Shown one piece after another: positions 37,231 to 46,528 of a DNA stretch of 64,000 bases; positions within the stretch are counted from its first letter, which is position 1; the number at the start of each line of letters is the position of its first letter. The position numbers and the translations under genes are program-made. The stretch covers positions 682,001 through 746,000 of the forward strand of contig NZ_LXWK01000015.1 of assembly GCF_001669775.1 (NCBI RefSeq), written 5' to 3'. The notes beneath the pieces are model-generated. The model saw only the letters and a list, made by a program, of their open reading frames with translations. It was not told the origin of the DNA and did no database searches. The DNA comes from Rheinheimera sp. SA_1 (GTDB taxonomy: Bacteria > Pseudomonadota > Gammaproteobacteria > Enterobacterales > Alteromonadaceae).

Positions 37231-38889
37231 TTATTGCCCTTTTAATTCACGGCGCAATATTTTGCCGACATTGGTTTTTGGCAATTCTGTGCGGAATTCT
37301 ACCAGCTTCGGTACTTTATAGCCCGTCAAATGCTCTTTGCAATGTGCGATCAATTCGTGATCGGTTAAAGACTGATCTTTTTTCACCACAAAAATTTTCA
37401 CCGCTTCACCGGTTGCTTCGTTCGGAATACCAACAGCTGCTACTTCCAGCACTTTTTCGTTCATCGCCACCACTTCTTCAATTTCATTCGGGTAGACGTT
37501 AAAGCCTGATACCAGAATCATATCTTTTTTGCGATCAACGATATAGAAAAAACCTTCTTCATCCATGCGAGCGATATCACCGGTATATAACCAGCCATCT
37601 TTTAACACTTTTTCGGTTTCTTCCACCCGGTTTAAATAACCCAGCATCACTTGCGGCCCCTGCACCAGCATTTCGCCTGCTTCGCCTGGAGCTACATCCA
37701 CACCGTTATCGTCGATAAGACGGATATCGGTTGATGGTGCCGGCAAGCCAATGCTGCCGTTAAAACCTTTTAAATCAAACGGACTTACCGTCACCAGTGG
37801 TGCACATTCTGTCAGACCATAACCCTCAACCAAGCGGCTATTGGTGACTTTCTGCCAACGCTCTGCCACCGGCTTTTGCACCGCCATGCCACCGCCTAAG
37901 GACAACTTCAGCAGGCTGAAATCCAGATCGGCAAAACCAGGGCAATTTAATAAGCCGTTAAACAGCGTGTTGACGCCAGTGATCGCGGTAAATGGATATT
38001 TCGCCAGCTCTTTCACAAAGTTAGGCATATCACGTGGGTTGGTAATTAAAAGGTTGGTACCGCCATACTTCATAAACGTAAGGCAGTTCGCCGTCAGCGC
38101 GAAAATATGATAAAGCGGTAAGGCCGTGACCACAAACTCTTTGCCTGGCGTTAAAATAGGCCCAATGCAACCAGCGGCCTGCTCTAAATTTGCCACCATA
38201 TTACGGTGCGTCAGCATCGCGCCTTTGGAGACGCCAGTGGTGCCACCGGTGTATTGCAAAAAGGCTAAATCGGCGCCGGTCACCACAGGTTTTTGGTACG
38301 TCATGCCTGCGCCTTGTGCCACGGCATCTTTATAAGAAATGGCAGTTGGTAAATTGTAGGCAGGGATCATCTTTTTGACGTGTTTCACCACCAGGTTGAC
38401 GATGGTGCCTTTCAACAGCCCCAACATGTCACCCATTTTGGTCAGAATGATATGCTTCACCGGCACTGCCGACAGCACGTCGGTTAGGGTATGGGCAAAA
38501 TTCTCAACAATAACAATGGCTTTAGCTTGTGAATCAATCAACTGATGTTGTAATTCACGCGGTGTATACAGTGGATTGACGTTGACCACGGTACAGCCAG
38601 CGCGCAAAGCGCCTAACAGTACCACCGGATATTGCAGCAGATTTGGCATCATAATCGCCACTGCATCGCCCTTTTTCAACCCCAGACCTTGTTGCAGATA
38701 AGCGGCAAATTGGCTGCTTAAAATACCAAGTTCACCATAGGTAATAGATTTGCCCATATTGATGTAGGCAATGCGGTCGCTGTAGGTGTTAATTGATTGT
38801 TCGAAGATGTCCAGCAATGAACTGTAGTGATCGGCATCGATCTCTGCCGGCACGCCGGTCGGGTAACGCTTTAACCAGACTTTATCCAC
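37231..38889 (-). CDS. fadD: Long-chain fatty acid-CoA ligase
   Basis: Activates fatty acids to acyl-CoA at the inner face of the membrane for beta-oxidation. 552 residues with the AMP-binding signature [16 protein letters not shown], the [11 protein letters not shown] stretch, [15 protein letters not shown] and the catalytic Lys in [10 protein letters not shown]. The start is GTG at 38887-38889, chosen because GAGGAG lies six bases upstream and it gives the E. coli-like beginning [18 protein letters not shown]; the open frame reaches 42 codons further but that part lacks similarity to the family. FadR control is known in relatives but no clear operator was identified. Confidence 0.95.
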   Translation of the reverse strand: MDKVWLKRYPTGVPAEIDADHYSSLLDIFEQSINTYSDRIAYINMGKSITYGELGILSSQFAAYLQQGLGLKKGDAVAIMMPNLLQYPVVLLGALRAGCTVVNVNPLYTPRELQHQLIDSQAKAIVIVENFAHTLTDVLSAVPVKHIILTKMGDMLGLLKGTIVNLVVKHVKKMIPAYNLPTAISYKDAVAQGAGMTYQKPVVTGADLAFLQYTGGTTGVSKGAMLTHRNMVANLEQAAGCIGPILTPGKEFVVTALPLYHIFALTANCLTFMKYGGTNLLITNPRDMPNFVKELAKYPFTAITGVNTLFNGLLNCPGFADLDFSLLKLSLGGGMAVQKPVAERWQKVTNSRLVEGYGLTECAPLVTVSPFDLKGFNGSIGLPAPSTDIRLIDDNGVDVAPGEAGEMLVQGPQVMLGYLNRVEETEKVLKDGWLYTGDIARMDEEGFFYIVDRKKDMILVSGFNVYPNEIEEVVAMNEKVLEVAAVGIPNEATGEAVKIFVVKKDQSLTDHELIAHCKEHLTGYKVPKLVEFRTELPKTNVGKILRRELKGQ

Positions 38890-39178
38890 CTTCTTCTCCT
38901 CGTCGTCAGTTTTATTTTTAATTATAGGTATGTTTTTTATAGGTACGTTCGCGCCGATATGCAATCTGCTACTCAAAGATTTCACATGATTGTGCAGTAT
39001 TTTTTGCTTTTTCACGCACTCTGAGTTTTTACTCTAATCCTCAATCATCCCACAATTGCCTCAAATGCACAATTAGGGTGAAGCATTCAGTTTTACTGTC
39101 CGGAATGGCCAGGATAATTGTCGGAATATGACGAATTCAGGCTCAGGGCTTGCGAACAAAGCTATCGATCAGACCCTA

Positions 39179-40063
39179 TCATTTAGCCGGAAAAGAAGCC
39201 AGAACACTGCTGATTTTTGCTGCAACTTCAATGCTATGGGTCATATGCAAATGATGACCGGCATCTAATTCATACAGTTGCAACTGTTGATAATACGGTT
39301 GCCAGCGTTGCAGTCCTTGCTGCATCAGCTCGATGCCCTGCTTTGCCATAATAGCCAGAACTGGTGCTGTGACGGATTTAATCAGCTGGCTTGCCTGCGC
39401 ATCGGACAAACGATAGGCCGACACTTCGCGTAGGCGTAAATCTGCCGACCAGGTCAGTGTGTCACCATCTTGTAATGTACCGCGCTCAGCCAGCAATAAT
39501 GCGCTGGCCAGGTCAAAATCACTTTGTGCCTGCCGGGCTTCAGCTGCGGATGCTAGATCCGGGTATTGCGGTTTGCGTTTATCCAACCTTTTTTGACGCG
39601 ATAACAATGCTTTTCTAAGCTGCGACACGGTGTCCTGTTCAGCGCCGGTCACCAGACCAACACTGTCGAGCAAAATGAGTCGGCTGACTAATTCCGGGAA
39701 GCTGGCGGCGACCGCTGTTGCGATCATGCCACCCATTGAATGGCCTATCAGCACCACTGGCTGGTCAGAAGATAGCTTCAGCAAAAGGAGAAGCTGCATC
39801 ACATCATCAACCCAATCCAGAAAATGGTAATGGGCATCAGGGCTGCGATGATCAGACTGGCCATGACCGGGCAGATCAATGGCAATAAGTTGCAAATGCG
39901 GAAGCTGTTGCGATAAGGGGATGAAACTATTGGCGTTGTCGAGCCAGCCGTGCAGACATAAACACAGTGGCCCGTCAGCCGGACCACTACGCCAGCCGCG
40001 CAGGGTTAACTGGCGAAGCTGGTAGCTGACCGGTAGCTGCAATGGCACAGACACGAGCGTCAA
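39179..40063 (-). CDS. Alpha/beta hydrolase
   Basis: A 294-residue cytoplasmic alpha/beta-fold hydrolase. The oxyanion HGWLDNANSF, the PGHGQSD stretch, the nucleophile Ser in GHSMGGM (near residue 107) and a late HHLH for the catalytic His are visible. The closest named type is the MhpC/BioH-like esterase group, but the substrate is unknown. The start appears to be TTG overlapping the TGA of the methyltransferase gene (TTGA); GTG codons three and five residues later are alternatives. Last gene of the slp-methyltransferase-hydrolase string. Confidence 0.88.
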   Translation of the reverse strand: MTLVSVPLQLPVSYQLRQLTLRGWRSGPADGPLCLCLHGWLDNANSFIPLSQQLPHLQLIAIDLPGHGQSDHRSPDAHYHFLDWVDDVMQLLLLLKLSSDQPVVLIGHSMGGMIATAVAASFPELVSRLILLDSVGLVTGAEQDTVSQLRKALLSRQKRLDKRKPQYPDLASAAEARQAQSDFDLASALLLAERGTLQDGDTLTWSADLRLREVSAYRLSDAQASQLIKSVTAPVLAIMAKQGIELMQQGLQRWQPYYQQLQLYELDAGHHLHMTHSIEVAAKISSVLASFPAK

Positions 40064-40911
40064 GGCACCAAAGGTTTAGTAAACTTTAACGTCATCCGGT
40101 CACTTTCACCAATCGCCAGATAACGGGCTTTGTCCAATGCACCCATCGCCAGCGTTGGTGGCAATGCATAGACACCTTTTGGATAATCTTTGCTGTCCTT
40201 GGGATTAGCATTAATTTCTGAACGGTCCGCCAGAATAAAACCTGCTTGCTGCGCGACCGCAATCACATAATATTCGTCGAGATAACCTTCACCGGCGCGG
40301 CTGGAGATTTCTGACAAGCGACTGGAACGATGTTCCACCAACCCCAGCGTACCACCGGGTTTGAGCATGTCGAACAAGGCTCGGTAGACGTCCAGCAAAT
40401 AACCTTCTTCATTCCAGATGTGCGAATTACGAAAACTCAGCACCAGATCAAACTGGTTGACCTGCTGCAATTGCATAAGTCCTGGCGGATCAAACTCTTC
40501 CACCTGCACAGCGCCAAAATGATCTGCGTGTTTTTTGATATCCTGCTTCAGTTTAGCGGCCAACCGAGCCCAGAAAATTTTTCGCTCATCTTCCAGACTA
40601 CCGTCATTCTGACGGAAATTGGCGATGGTCAACTTGCCTTTATCTTTCAGATAAGGCGCCAGAATCTCGGTGTACCAACCCCGTGCCGGCCATACTTCCA
40701 GCACCGACATTTCTGGTTTAATCCCGAAAAAACTTAAGGTTTCGACCGGATGGCGATATTGATCCCGTTGTTTATTTTCCGCACTGCGAAATGCAGAATC
40801 AACTACTTGTGTTAATTCGGAGGCTGTTACGGCCATAGATGCGCAAGCGCAGCAAACCACTAGCCCCCAAACTTTAACGCTGTTGTGTACCTTGTGTAGC
40901 TTGTTCAACAT
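40060..40911 (-). CDS. Exported SAM-dependent methyltransferase-like protein
   Basis: A 283-residue Rossmann-type methyltransferase-like protein with a signal peptide (VKVWGLVVCCACASMAVTA) or lipidation-like Cys pair. The mature part has motif I as VLEVWPARGWYTEILAPYL, rather than the usual VLDxGxGxG, and LVLSFRNSHIW where motif IV is expected. SAM is not normally available in the periplasm, so either the signal is a membrane anchor on the cytoplasmic side or the protein is no longer a methyltransferase. The 40911 ATG has AAGG upstream; the longer frame starts with GTG at 40938. It overlaps slp by 38 bases and the hydrolase gene by 4. Confidence 0.82.
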   Translation of the reverse strand: MLNKLHKVHNSVKVWGLVVCCACASMAVTASELTQVVDSAFRSAENKQRDQYRHPVETLSFFGIKPEMSVLEVWPARGWYTEILAPYLKDKGKLTIANFRQNDGSLEDERKIFWARLAAKLKQDIKKHADHFGAVQVEEFDPPGLMQLQQVNQFDLVLSFRNSHIWNEEGYLLDVYRALFDMLKPGGTLGLVEHRSSRLSEISSRAGEGYLDEYYVIAVAQQAGFILADRSEINANPKDSKDYPKGVYALPPTLAMGALDKARYLAIGESDRMTLKFTKPLVP

Positions 40912-41473
40912 GAAGCGGGCCTTGTGCTGGTTTTTCACCTATTGGAGTTGTTGTTCTGATCCGGATTGCTGGGCCATAGCCCCAATACGGATAAGGTGTA
41001 CGCCACAGCGGCCATGGGTCAACAATGTCGACTCTGGTATCCGGCTGCTTCGGCCACAAATGAACTACGGCCTGTTGGATCACGGGATAAAGATACTGAA
41101 ACTTATCCACCATGCCCGCTTCTGGTTGCGCTAACTGACCCAGTACGGTCACGGATTTACCTTGCTGATACACCATCGGATCAACAAAGCCATTGATATA
41201 AGCCACAAAACGGCCTTCGGTCTGATCGCTTATTTTTGGCCGGCCAGACTCGTTCCCAGGGAAGTAGACCACTTCCAGTCGGCTATTACTGGCATTATTT
41301 TCAACTTTGGCGATGACACCACTCCAACGTGCAGTTCCTTGTTGAACTTTACCCTGAGTGGCGGATTGATAACTGACAAGTGGGGTCCCTTCTGCGACTT
41401 TAACAGCATCCGGGTAAGTGGCGCAGCCGCTAATCAATAGCACGCTGACCAGAGCGTAAGGTAACCATCTCAT
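40874..41473 (-). CDS. Slp-family outer membrane lipoprotein
   Basis: A 199-residue lipoprotein of the Slp (starvation lipoprotein)/YeaY family. Signal peptide and lipobox ISGC, then ATYPDAVKVAEGTPLVSY and the family core TARWSGVIAKVENN..TRLEVVYFPGN-like stretch, GRFVAYINGFVDPMVY and VTVLGQL. The extended C-terminal tail (after PYPYWGYGP) is Pro/Gln rich. Function unknown; E. coli homologues respond to starvation and acid. Location between fadD and tsaB copies the E. coli yeaY position. Confidence 0.92.
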   Translation of the reverse strand: MRWLPYALVSVLLISGCATYPDAVKVAEGTPLVSYQSATQGKVQQGTARWSGVIAKVENNASNSRLEVVYFPGNESGRPKISDQTEGRFVAYINGFVDPMVYQQGKSVTVLGQLAQPEAGMVDKFQYLYPVIQQAVVHLWPKQPDTRVDIVDPWPLWRTPYPYWGYGPAIRIRTTTPIGEKPAQGPLHVEQATQGTQQR

Positions 41474-41821
41474 ACAACTTTTTTCCTGAATAACTGAAGA
41501 AGGCTGCTATTGGAGTCTGCAAATGCAAAATTAGTTCCGTTGTATCTACAACAAGCTCAGCTGTATCGACAACAAGCTTCGCCTAATTTGCACCGAGCTC
41601 CGTCTGCGTTCCACAATAAGCGACACTGCTGCGCTTCGCAAGCTCGCAACTGTGCATTTTGCTGAAATCATCAAACCGTCATTTGTCGCGCTTATACTGG
41701 TGTTGATCGAACTCCCTGTACATTTTAAATTATGGCCTTAGAATCGTACCTTCAACCGTTTCATACATCGCCTGTTCTGCACATTTCAAACCGATGTTTT
41801 TGCTCTGGACACCCTAACCTT
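41474..41821. other. Gap between slp and alkaline phosphatase genes
   Basis: A 348-bp spacer with divergent promoters presumed. It holds a 21-bp tandem repeat (41540-41581). No convincing Pho box, RNA gene or open reading frame was seen; in-frame codons upstream of the phosphatase start from 41732 are not supported. Confidence 0.6.
41540..41581. repeat. Two 21-bp tandem repeats
   Basis: TTGTATCTACAACAAGCTCAG is followed at once by CTGTATCGACAACAAGCTTCG, sharing 16 of 21 positions. Meaning unknown. Confidence 0.7.
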
Positions 41822-43183
41822 ATGAACAAAATTTTCATTTCCACCCTGTTAGCTGCCATGCTGCCGCAATTGGCTGAAGCTGCGCCAAAAAACATTATTT
41901 ATATGATTGGCGATGGCATGGGCCCGGCGTATTTATCGGCTTATCGGTATTATCAGGACAATCCTGCAACAAAAGCCGTTGAATCAACAGTTTATGATGA
42001 GTTATGGGTTGGCGTGGCCAGCACTTATCCGGATGACGAAACCATAGTCACCGACTCTGCTGCAGGTGCCACTGCGCTGGCGACCCGAGTCAAGAGCTAC
42101 AATGGCGCCATTTCGGTCAATCATCAGCATCAACCGCTGACCACGATGCTGGAAATCGCCAAAGCCAAAGGCATGCACACCGGCATTGTTGCCACCTCGC
42201 AAATTAACCACGCGACCCCAGCCAGCTTTATAGCGCACAACGAACATCGCAAAAACTACAACGAGATTGCCAACGATTTTGTCGACAATAAAGTCGCAGG
42301 TAAGTTTGTGGCAGATGTGATGTTTGGTGGTGGTACCAAGTATTTTATCCGCAACGACCGCAATCTGGTGACCGAATTTAAACAAGCTGGATTTAGTTAT
42401 GCCGACAACTGGCAGGACTTAACCAAACTGTCCAAACTGCCGGCGCTGGCGTTATTGGCGCCGGTTGGCTTGCCTAGTTCATTGGATAATCCGGTGGCGA
42501 ACCCGCTGCAAACCATGACCGAAAAAGCTTTACAACTGCTGACGCCGTCTGAAAAAGGCTTTGTATTGATGGTTGAAGGCAGTCAGATTGACTGGTGTGG
42601 GCATGCCAATGACATCGCTTGCGCCATGGCTGAAATGGATGATTTTGCCAAAGCGATTCGCGTCGCGAAAGCTTATGTTGATAGTCATCCGGATACGATT
42701 TTAGTGATCACAGCTGACCATGAAACCGGCGGTTTGTCGCTTGGCGCTGAAGGCGTATATGCCTGGAATACCAACGTGATTAAAGGCGTCAAACATACGG
42801 CACCCGAAATCAGCCGCTTATTGCTTGGCAGCCCAGCTAACGAAATTCCGAAGTTATGGACAACTTTGACCAGTATCAAGCTCACTGCAGCAGAATTTGC
42901 AGAGCTCACGCTGGCGCTGCAACAGGCCAAAAAAGTGCTTGGAGCCAAACTACCGGCCGATCTGGAAGACTTACCGAAAACTCAGGAACAAGCACTGGAT
43001 GCGCTGAGTGCTGCAGTTAAAAAGCAGATCAACCATTATTCCAAAACCGGCTGGACCAGCGAAGCTCACACGGCGATTGACGTGCCGGTACTGGCCTGGG
43101 GCAAACAACGGGGTGATTTTGCGGGCTTTCAGGATAATACTGATATTGCTGCCAAGTTAATTGGTTATCTGGACGCTAGATAG
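41822..43183 (+). CDS. Alkaline phosphatase
   Basis: A 453-residue exported PhoA-family phosphomonoesterase that frees phosphate in the periplasm. Signal peptide MNKIFISTLLAAMLPQLAEA; metal and active-site motifs are MIGDGMGP, the nucleophile Ser in VTDSAAGATALATR, NHATPASFIAHN, MVEGSQIDWCGHAND, TADHETGG and the late His in WTSEAHTAIDVPV. These supply ligands for two zinc and one magnesium. The ATG at 41822 gives the signal peptide directly. It stands alone, with a terminator after it. The symbol phoA is not given because family members of this length are divergent from the E. coli enzyme. Confidence 0.94.
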   Translation: MNKIFISTLLAAMLPQLAEAAPKNIIYMIGDGMGPAYLSAYRYYQDNPATKAVESTVYDELWVGVASTYPDDETIVTDSAAGATALATRVKSYNGAISVNHQHQPLTTMLEIAKAKGMHTGIVATSQINHATPASFIAHNEHRKNYNEIANDFVDNKVAGKFVADVMFGGGTKYFIRNDRNLVTEFKQAGFSYADNWQDLTKLSKLPALALLAPVGLPSSLDNPVANPLQTMTEKALQLLTPSEKGFVLMVEGSQIDWCGHANDIACAMAEMDDFAKAIRVAKAYVDSHPDTILVITADHETGGLSLGAEGVYAWNTNVIKGVKHTAPEISRLLLGSPANEIPKLWTTLTSIKLTAAEFAELTLALQQAKKVLGAKLPADLEDLPKTQEQALDALSAAVKKQINHYSKTGWTSEAHTAIDVPVLAWGKQRGDFAGFQDNTDIAAKLIGYLDAR

Positions 43184-43204
43184 TTAGCACTGGAGAAACA
43201 TCAT

Positions 43205-43241
43205 AAAACGGCAGTGCGCGAGCAGCGACTGCCGTTTTTTC
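43205..43241 (+). terminator. Intrinsic terminator of the alkaline phosphatase gene
   Basis: AAAACGGCAGT / ACTGCCGTTTT arms around a GC-rich 12-base loop, followed by more T. It starts 21 bases after the stop codon. Confidence 0.92.
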
Positions 43242-43299
43242 TTGTGCAAAACTGCTGTATCCCGACCATCGAAACTAACCCAACGTAGCTTTGCTTAGC

Positions 43300-43893
43300 T
43301 TAGGGTAACGCCAGTAATAACTGGCGCAGTTCTGGTGCTGTAGTTTTCTCAGATAACCAAATATCAAAAAACGCGGGGCCGAGGGCTGCGTCCTTGGTTT
43401 TCCCCAATAGTTGTTGGTTAAAATAAAAACTGATTAAACCATCAGCATGCAGTTCTGCACTCAACATGTCGCCTTTTTTCACATCACGCCATAAGGTCGT
43501 TAGCTCGCCGGCCCAGAGTTTATGCTGCTTCTGTACACCGTCTGCCTGAATACGCCACTGGTCTACCGTCGCTTCCACAAACTCAGTTTTGCTGATATCA
43601 CGCAGGTAACGCAATTCAAGTAACAAGGGTACACTTTGCTGATAATCGATAAATTTGCCGCTGGGTGTGGCGAGCCTGGCCTGATAAAGATCCCAGAGCC
43701 AGTAGCTGTATTTACCTTCACCCACCGTCTGATATTGGTCAAAGCTTGCGATTGCCGGCACAATTTGCGGCTGTTGTATGGCCCAAAGAACACCAGAATT
43801 AAGACTGCAAGCACCCACCAACAGCAGCGCTGCGGCTCGTGAGCGCAGTTGAACGGCTCGATGGTTATCGCGCAGAATAGATTTTAGACGCAT
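43300..43893 (-). CDS. Chalcone isomerase-like periplasmic protein
   Basis: A 197-residue exported protein with signal peptide (AAALLLVGACSLNSGVLWA). The body matches the bacterial chalcone-isomerase-like fold: YSYWLWDLYQARLATPSG, LLLELRYLRDISKTEFVEATVDQW in type, and the close FFDIWLSEKTTAPELRQLLL. Bacterial members lack proven isomerase activity. The 43893 ATG has GGAG eight bases upstream and overlaps the end of the DUF2878 gene by 29 bases. Last gene of an SDR-DUF2878-CHI trio; in Shewanella-type genomes these occur in a larger cluster with an amine oxidase, DUF1365, a Cfa-like enzyme and the ChrR/sigma factor pair. Confidence 0.9.
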   Translation of the reverse strand: MRLKSILRDNHRAVQLRSRAAALLLVGACSLNSGVLWAIQQPQIVPAIASFDQYQTVGEGKYSYWLWDLYQARLATPSGKFIDYQQSVPLLLELRYLRDISKTEFVEATVDQWRIQADGVQKQHKLWAGELTTLWRDVKKGDMLSAELHADGLISFYFNQQLLGKTKDAALGPAFFDIWLSEKTTAPELRQLLLALP

Positions 43894-44371
43894 GTTCTTC
43901 ACTCCATAAAAACTGGCAATACACAATCAATCCCAACAATAGACCCCAGCAAGGTGCCAACGTCAGCAAAAATGTAGTGGTGTCAGCAAAAATCAGCTGG
44001 CCACCCAGCGCGGCGCCGCCCCAATAGGCTAAAGGACCGGTCACCGCCCCCACCAAAGCAGCCAACCACCAATGACGCAGCCACACTGCCAGCACCTGCA
44101 CCAACACCAGGGCAAAACAGCCCCACAACAGCAACAGCCATATGGGTAGATAAACAGTATCGACAAAGCTGAATACCGCGTTTTTCAACAACAGCGTGTC
44201 CATGCCGATACCGGCAATGCTGATGCCGACGACCGCCAGCCGGGCTTTAACGGCAAGCTGCCAAACACTCCACAGTAAGTACAACAGCACAGGCCAGATG
44301 GCGATCTGCGGGATCAGGATCAAACCGAACCAGCACAACTTAAAACCGGCAAACTGCAGCAGCTTAGTCAA
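43865..44371 (-). CDS. DUF2878 inner membrane protein
   Basis: A 168-residue membrane protein with five or six hydrophobic helices and the DUF2878 pattern (FVDTVYLPIWLLLLWGCFAL, LVGAVTGPLAYWGGAALG). Function unknown. It starts with TTG at 44369-44371, preceded by AAGGCGG, overlapping the SDR gene by 8 bases, so the two are translationally coupled. Its constant association with chalcone-isomerase-like and cyclopropane-lipid genes elsewhere suggests a membrane-lipid or photo-oxidative stress role. Confidence 0.88.
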   Translation of the reverse strand: MTKLLQFAGFKLCWFGLILIPQIAIWPVLLYLLWSVWQLAVKARLAVVGISIAGIGMDTLLLKNAVFSFVDTVYLPIWLLLLWGCFALVLVQVLAVWLRHWWLAALVGAVTGPLAYWGGAALGGQLIFADTTTFLLTLAPCWGLLLGLIVYCQFLWSEEHASKIYSAR

Positions 44372-45143
44372 TTTTCAAACCGCCTTTGGCTGCGTTTTTC
44401 TGGTCGCTTTTCATCCCGGCCGCGACTTTTTGCCGCAAATGATAAGGGAGTAAATTGAGTAAACTCAGACTGAAAGCCAGCCGTTTCGGAAAGCGATATC
44501 GTAATTTTCCAGCATCAATCGCAGTCATCACCCGTGCAGCAGCTTGCTCCACCGGCAACATAAATGGCATGGCAAAGTCATTTTTTCGGGTTAATGGCGT
44601 ATCGACAAATCCGGGTTCAATCAGGCTGACCTGAATGCCTTTGTCAGCAATATCAAGCCTTAAACTATCGGTGAAATAACTCAGTGCCGCTTTGCTGGCA
44701 CCGTAAGCCTGAGCTTTGGTAAAAGGGAATAACCAGGCCAAACTGCTTACAACTGCCAATTGCGGCCTTTGTGAAGTGACTAATAACGGCAACCAATATT
44801 TCACCGCAGCGACCACTGAGAAAAAATTGACGGCAAAAGTACGATCAAAAGCCGCAAGTTCAAAATCCGGGGCGTCCACATATTCACAAGTTCCGGCATT
44901 GAGGATCACTAAATCCAGCCGTGGTAACAGCTGCGAAATATGCGGCACGCTGGCAGCTACTGCGGCGCTGTCGCTCAGATCTAATTGCAAACACTGGATC
45001 CAAGGTGATTGTTGGCTCAGTTGCTGTAATCGTTCACCACTACGGGCGATGGCCAAGACCTGCCAGCCAGCAGCAGCGTACTGCAACGCCAACGCCCGGC
45101 CAAGACCTGAGCTGGCGCCGGTAATCAAACAACATTTTTGCAT
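44364..45143 (-). CDS. Short-chain dehydrogenase/reductase
   Basis: A 259-residue SDR oxidoreductase using NAD(P). Cofactor loop TGASSGLGRAL, structural VILNAGT, catalytic Ser in VVSSLAWLFPF and Tyr-x-x-x-Lys in YGASKAAL. The arginine after the first strand (AIARSGERL) favours NADP. The 45143 ATG is preferred over the TTG five codons upstream. Heads the three-gene operon with DUF2878 and the chalcone-isomerase-like gene; substrate unknown. Confidence 0.92.
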   Translation of the reverse strand: MQKCCLITGASSGLGRALALQYAAAGWQVLAIARSGERLQQLSQQSPWIQCLQLDLSDSAAVAASVPHISQLLPRLDLVILNAGTCEYVDAPDFELAAFDRTFAVNFFSVVAAVKYWLPLLVTSQRPQLAVVSSLAWLFPFTKAQAYGASKAALSYFTDSLRLDIADKGIQVSLIEPGFVDTPLTRKNDFAMPFMLPVEQAAARVMTAIDAGKLRYRFPKRLAFSLSLLNLLPYHLRQKVAAGMKSDQKNAAKGGLKID

Positions 45144-45258
45144 GAGAAATAGTTCCAAACCAAGCTTAAGAGTGCTTACGTCAGAACTTGCCGGATGGAT
45201 TTAAAATGGCGGGATTTATTATGTAGAAAAAGAAACTGGCAAAAAATGGTCGAATGAC

Positions 45259-45579
45259 TTAAGCGAATAAATCAACGCTGAAGTATTGCTGTATTTGTTC
45301 ACGTTTTTCCTGACTGGCAAAACTTTGATAAGCGTCGAGCGCTTTTTGATATTGCGGTGCGGGCTGGTCATAACCGGTCGAAGCGGTGCTATTGCGTGAT
45401 TCATCCAACAGCGACATGGCTGCTGCTGAACTTTTAATGCCACTACCCTGTGGAATTTCCGGCAGCGAAGGTTTTTCAGTAGCGCTGGTATTTGGCCGGA
45501 TCGCACGCGCCTGCCGACCGGAAAAAACTTCGGCGACATTTTGACTACGGGCTAGATCCTGGCTAACAGCAACCGACAT
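45259..45579 (-). CDS. Small conserved-looking protein of unknown function
   Basis: A 106-residue protein beginning MSVAVSQDLARSQNVAEVFSG and ending in a helical AYQSFASQEKREQIQQYFSV. The middle is Ser/Pro rich and probably disordered. No signal peptide, membrane helix or enzymatic motif. GGAG lies 11 bases before the 45579 ATG. The codon use looks like that of real genes in the window and the opposite-frame ORF at 45219-45539 does not. Perhaps a regulatory or scaffolding protein; I cannot name a family. Confidence 0.65.
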   Translation of the reverse strand: MSVAVSQDLARSQNVAEVFSGRQARAIRPNTSATEKPSLPEIPQGSGIKSSAAAMSLLDESRNSTASTGYDQPAPQYQKALDAYQSFASQEKREQIQQYFSVDLFA

Positions 45580-45838
45580 AAACGCACATTCTCCGGCAAA
45601 TTCTGACGCGAATTCCAAACTGAAAATAAACGCAACTCTTTGGCATTATAACGGCAAAAGTGGTCTTGCCAAGCCTACAGTTGCAAATTCAGTAAATTGG
45701 CCTAAACCCTTGTCAGATAAGGCTTACAGTGCCGTTAAAAGCGGCAATTAGTTGCCGCCATTGCCCTTTTTTGGTGCGTATTCTTTTGAGCTTCTGGTGT
45801 GTTTTTATCAAGCAAACAACTTTGCTGATAACAAGTCC

Positions 45839-46528
45839 TTAACCACGGCCTGGTAGTTTTTTCCAGGTTACTTCATCCCGCACATACACAGGTTCAGCCA
45901 GTTCGGCAGCGATAAATTTACCAGCGACAAAGGCCGGAACAGCCAGTGCCAGCATATCCTGCGCTGATGGATATAAGATCTCATCGCAAACTTGCGCCGC
46001 TTGCCACTGCAGCATCGGCTCCCGATATGTTTGCCAGCCGGTGCCCACACCAACACAGTCACCGGTTAAGGGACTGGCAGTTAAAGCCGTTGGTTTAATG
46101 GCGATTTCTGGGGCAACCTCTTGCATCAACAACTTTGCATCGAGGGCAAAAAAGCCCAGATAAATTTCCGCCATCCGCGCATCAATGGCTGAGATGACTT
46201 GCTTCGCGCCATGCAACCGATACGCCGCCTGCGCCATCGCAGCTAATGTCGAAACACCATAAACCGGAATATCTGCGCCAAAGGCCAAACCTTGGGTGAC
46301 CCCAACGCCAATCCGCACCCCGGTAAAACTGCCCGGGCCGCGACCAAATACGATGCCGTCCAGCTGTTGCAAGGTTAACCCACTTTCAGTCAGCAGCTGT
46401 TGCACCATCGGCAACACTCTTTTGCTATGTTGCTGCGGACAAACCTCATCCAGATGCAACAATTCAACGCCGTTCAACAGCGCCACTGAACAGCCTTCGG
46501 TTGAAGTATCTATCGCCAATAATTTCAA
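45839..46528 (-). CDS. tsaB: tRNA threonylcarbamoyladenosine protein TsaB
   Basis: Partner of TsaD and TsaE in making the t6A modification at position 37 of ANN-decoding tRNAs. 229 residues, ASKHA-type fold: MKLLAIDTSTEGCSVALLNG, QQHSKRVLPMVQQLL, GRGPGSFTGVRIGVGVTQGLAFG and a C-terminal region with AEPVYVRDEVTWKKLPGR. Length and N-terminus agree with E. coli YeaZ (231). It overlaps the yoaA stop by 4 bases (ATGA), an arrangement that couples translation. Essential in most bacteria. Confidence 0.96.
   Translation of the reverse strand: MKLLAIDTSTEGCSVALLNGVELLHLDEVCPQQHSKRVLPMVQQLLTESGLTLQQLDGIVFGRGPGSFTGVRIGVGVTQGLAFGADIPVYGVSTLAAMAQAAYRLHGAKQVISAIDARMAEIYLGFFALDAKLLMQEVAPEIAIKPTALTASPLTGDCVGVGTGWQTYREPMLQWQAAQVCDEILYPSAQDMLALAVPAFVAGKFIAAELAEPVYVRDEVTWKKLPGRG

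Noticed and set aside
38890-39015. 42-residue N-terminal extension of FadD
   Set aside because: A GTG start with a strong GAGGAG site gives the family-typical beginning; the extension has no similarity to FadD proteins.
41662-41682. CTGAAAT and CCGTCAT as a Pho box for alkaline phosphatase
   Set aside because: Half-sites are 14 bases apart instead of 11 and both deviate from CTGTCAT.
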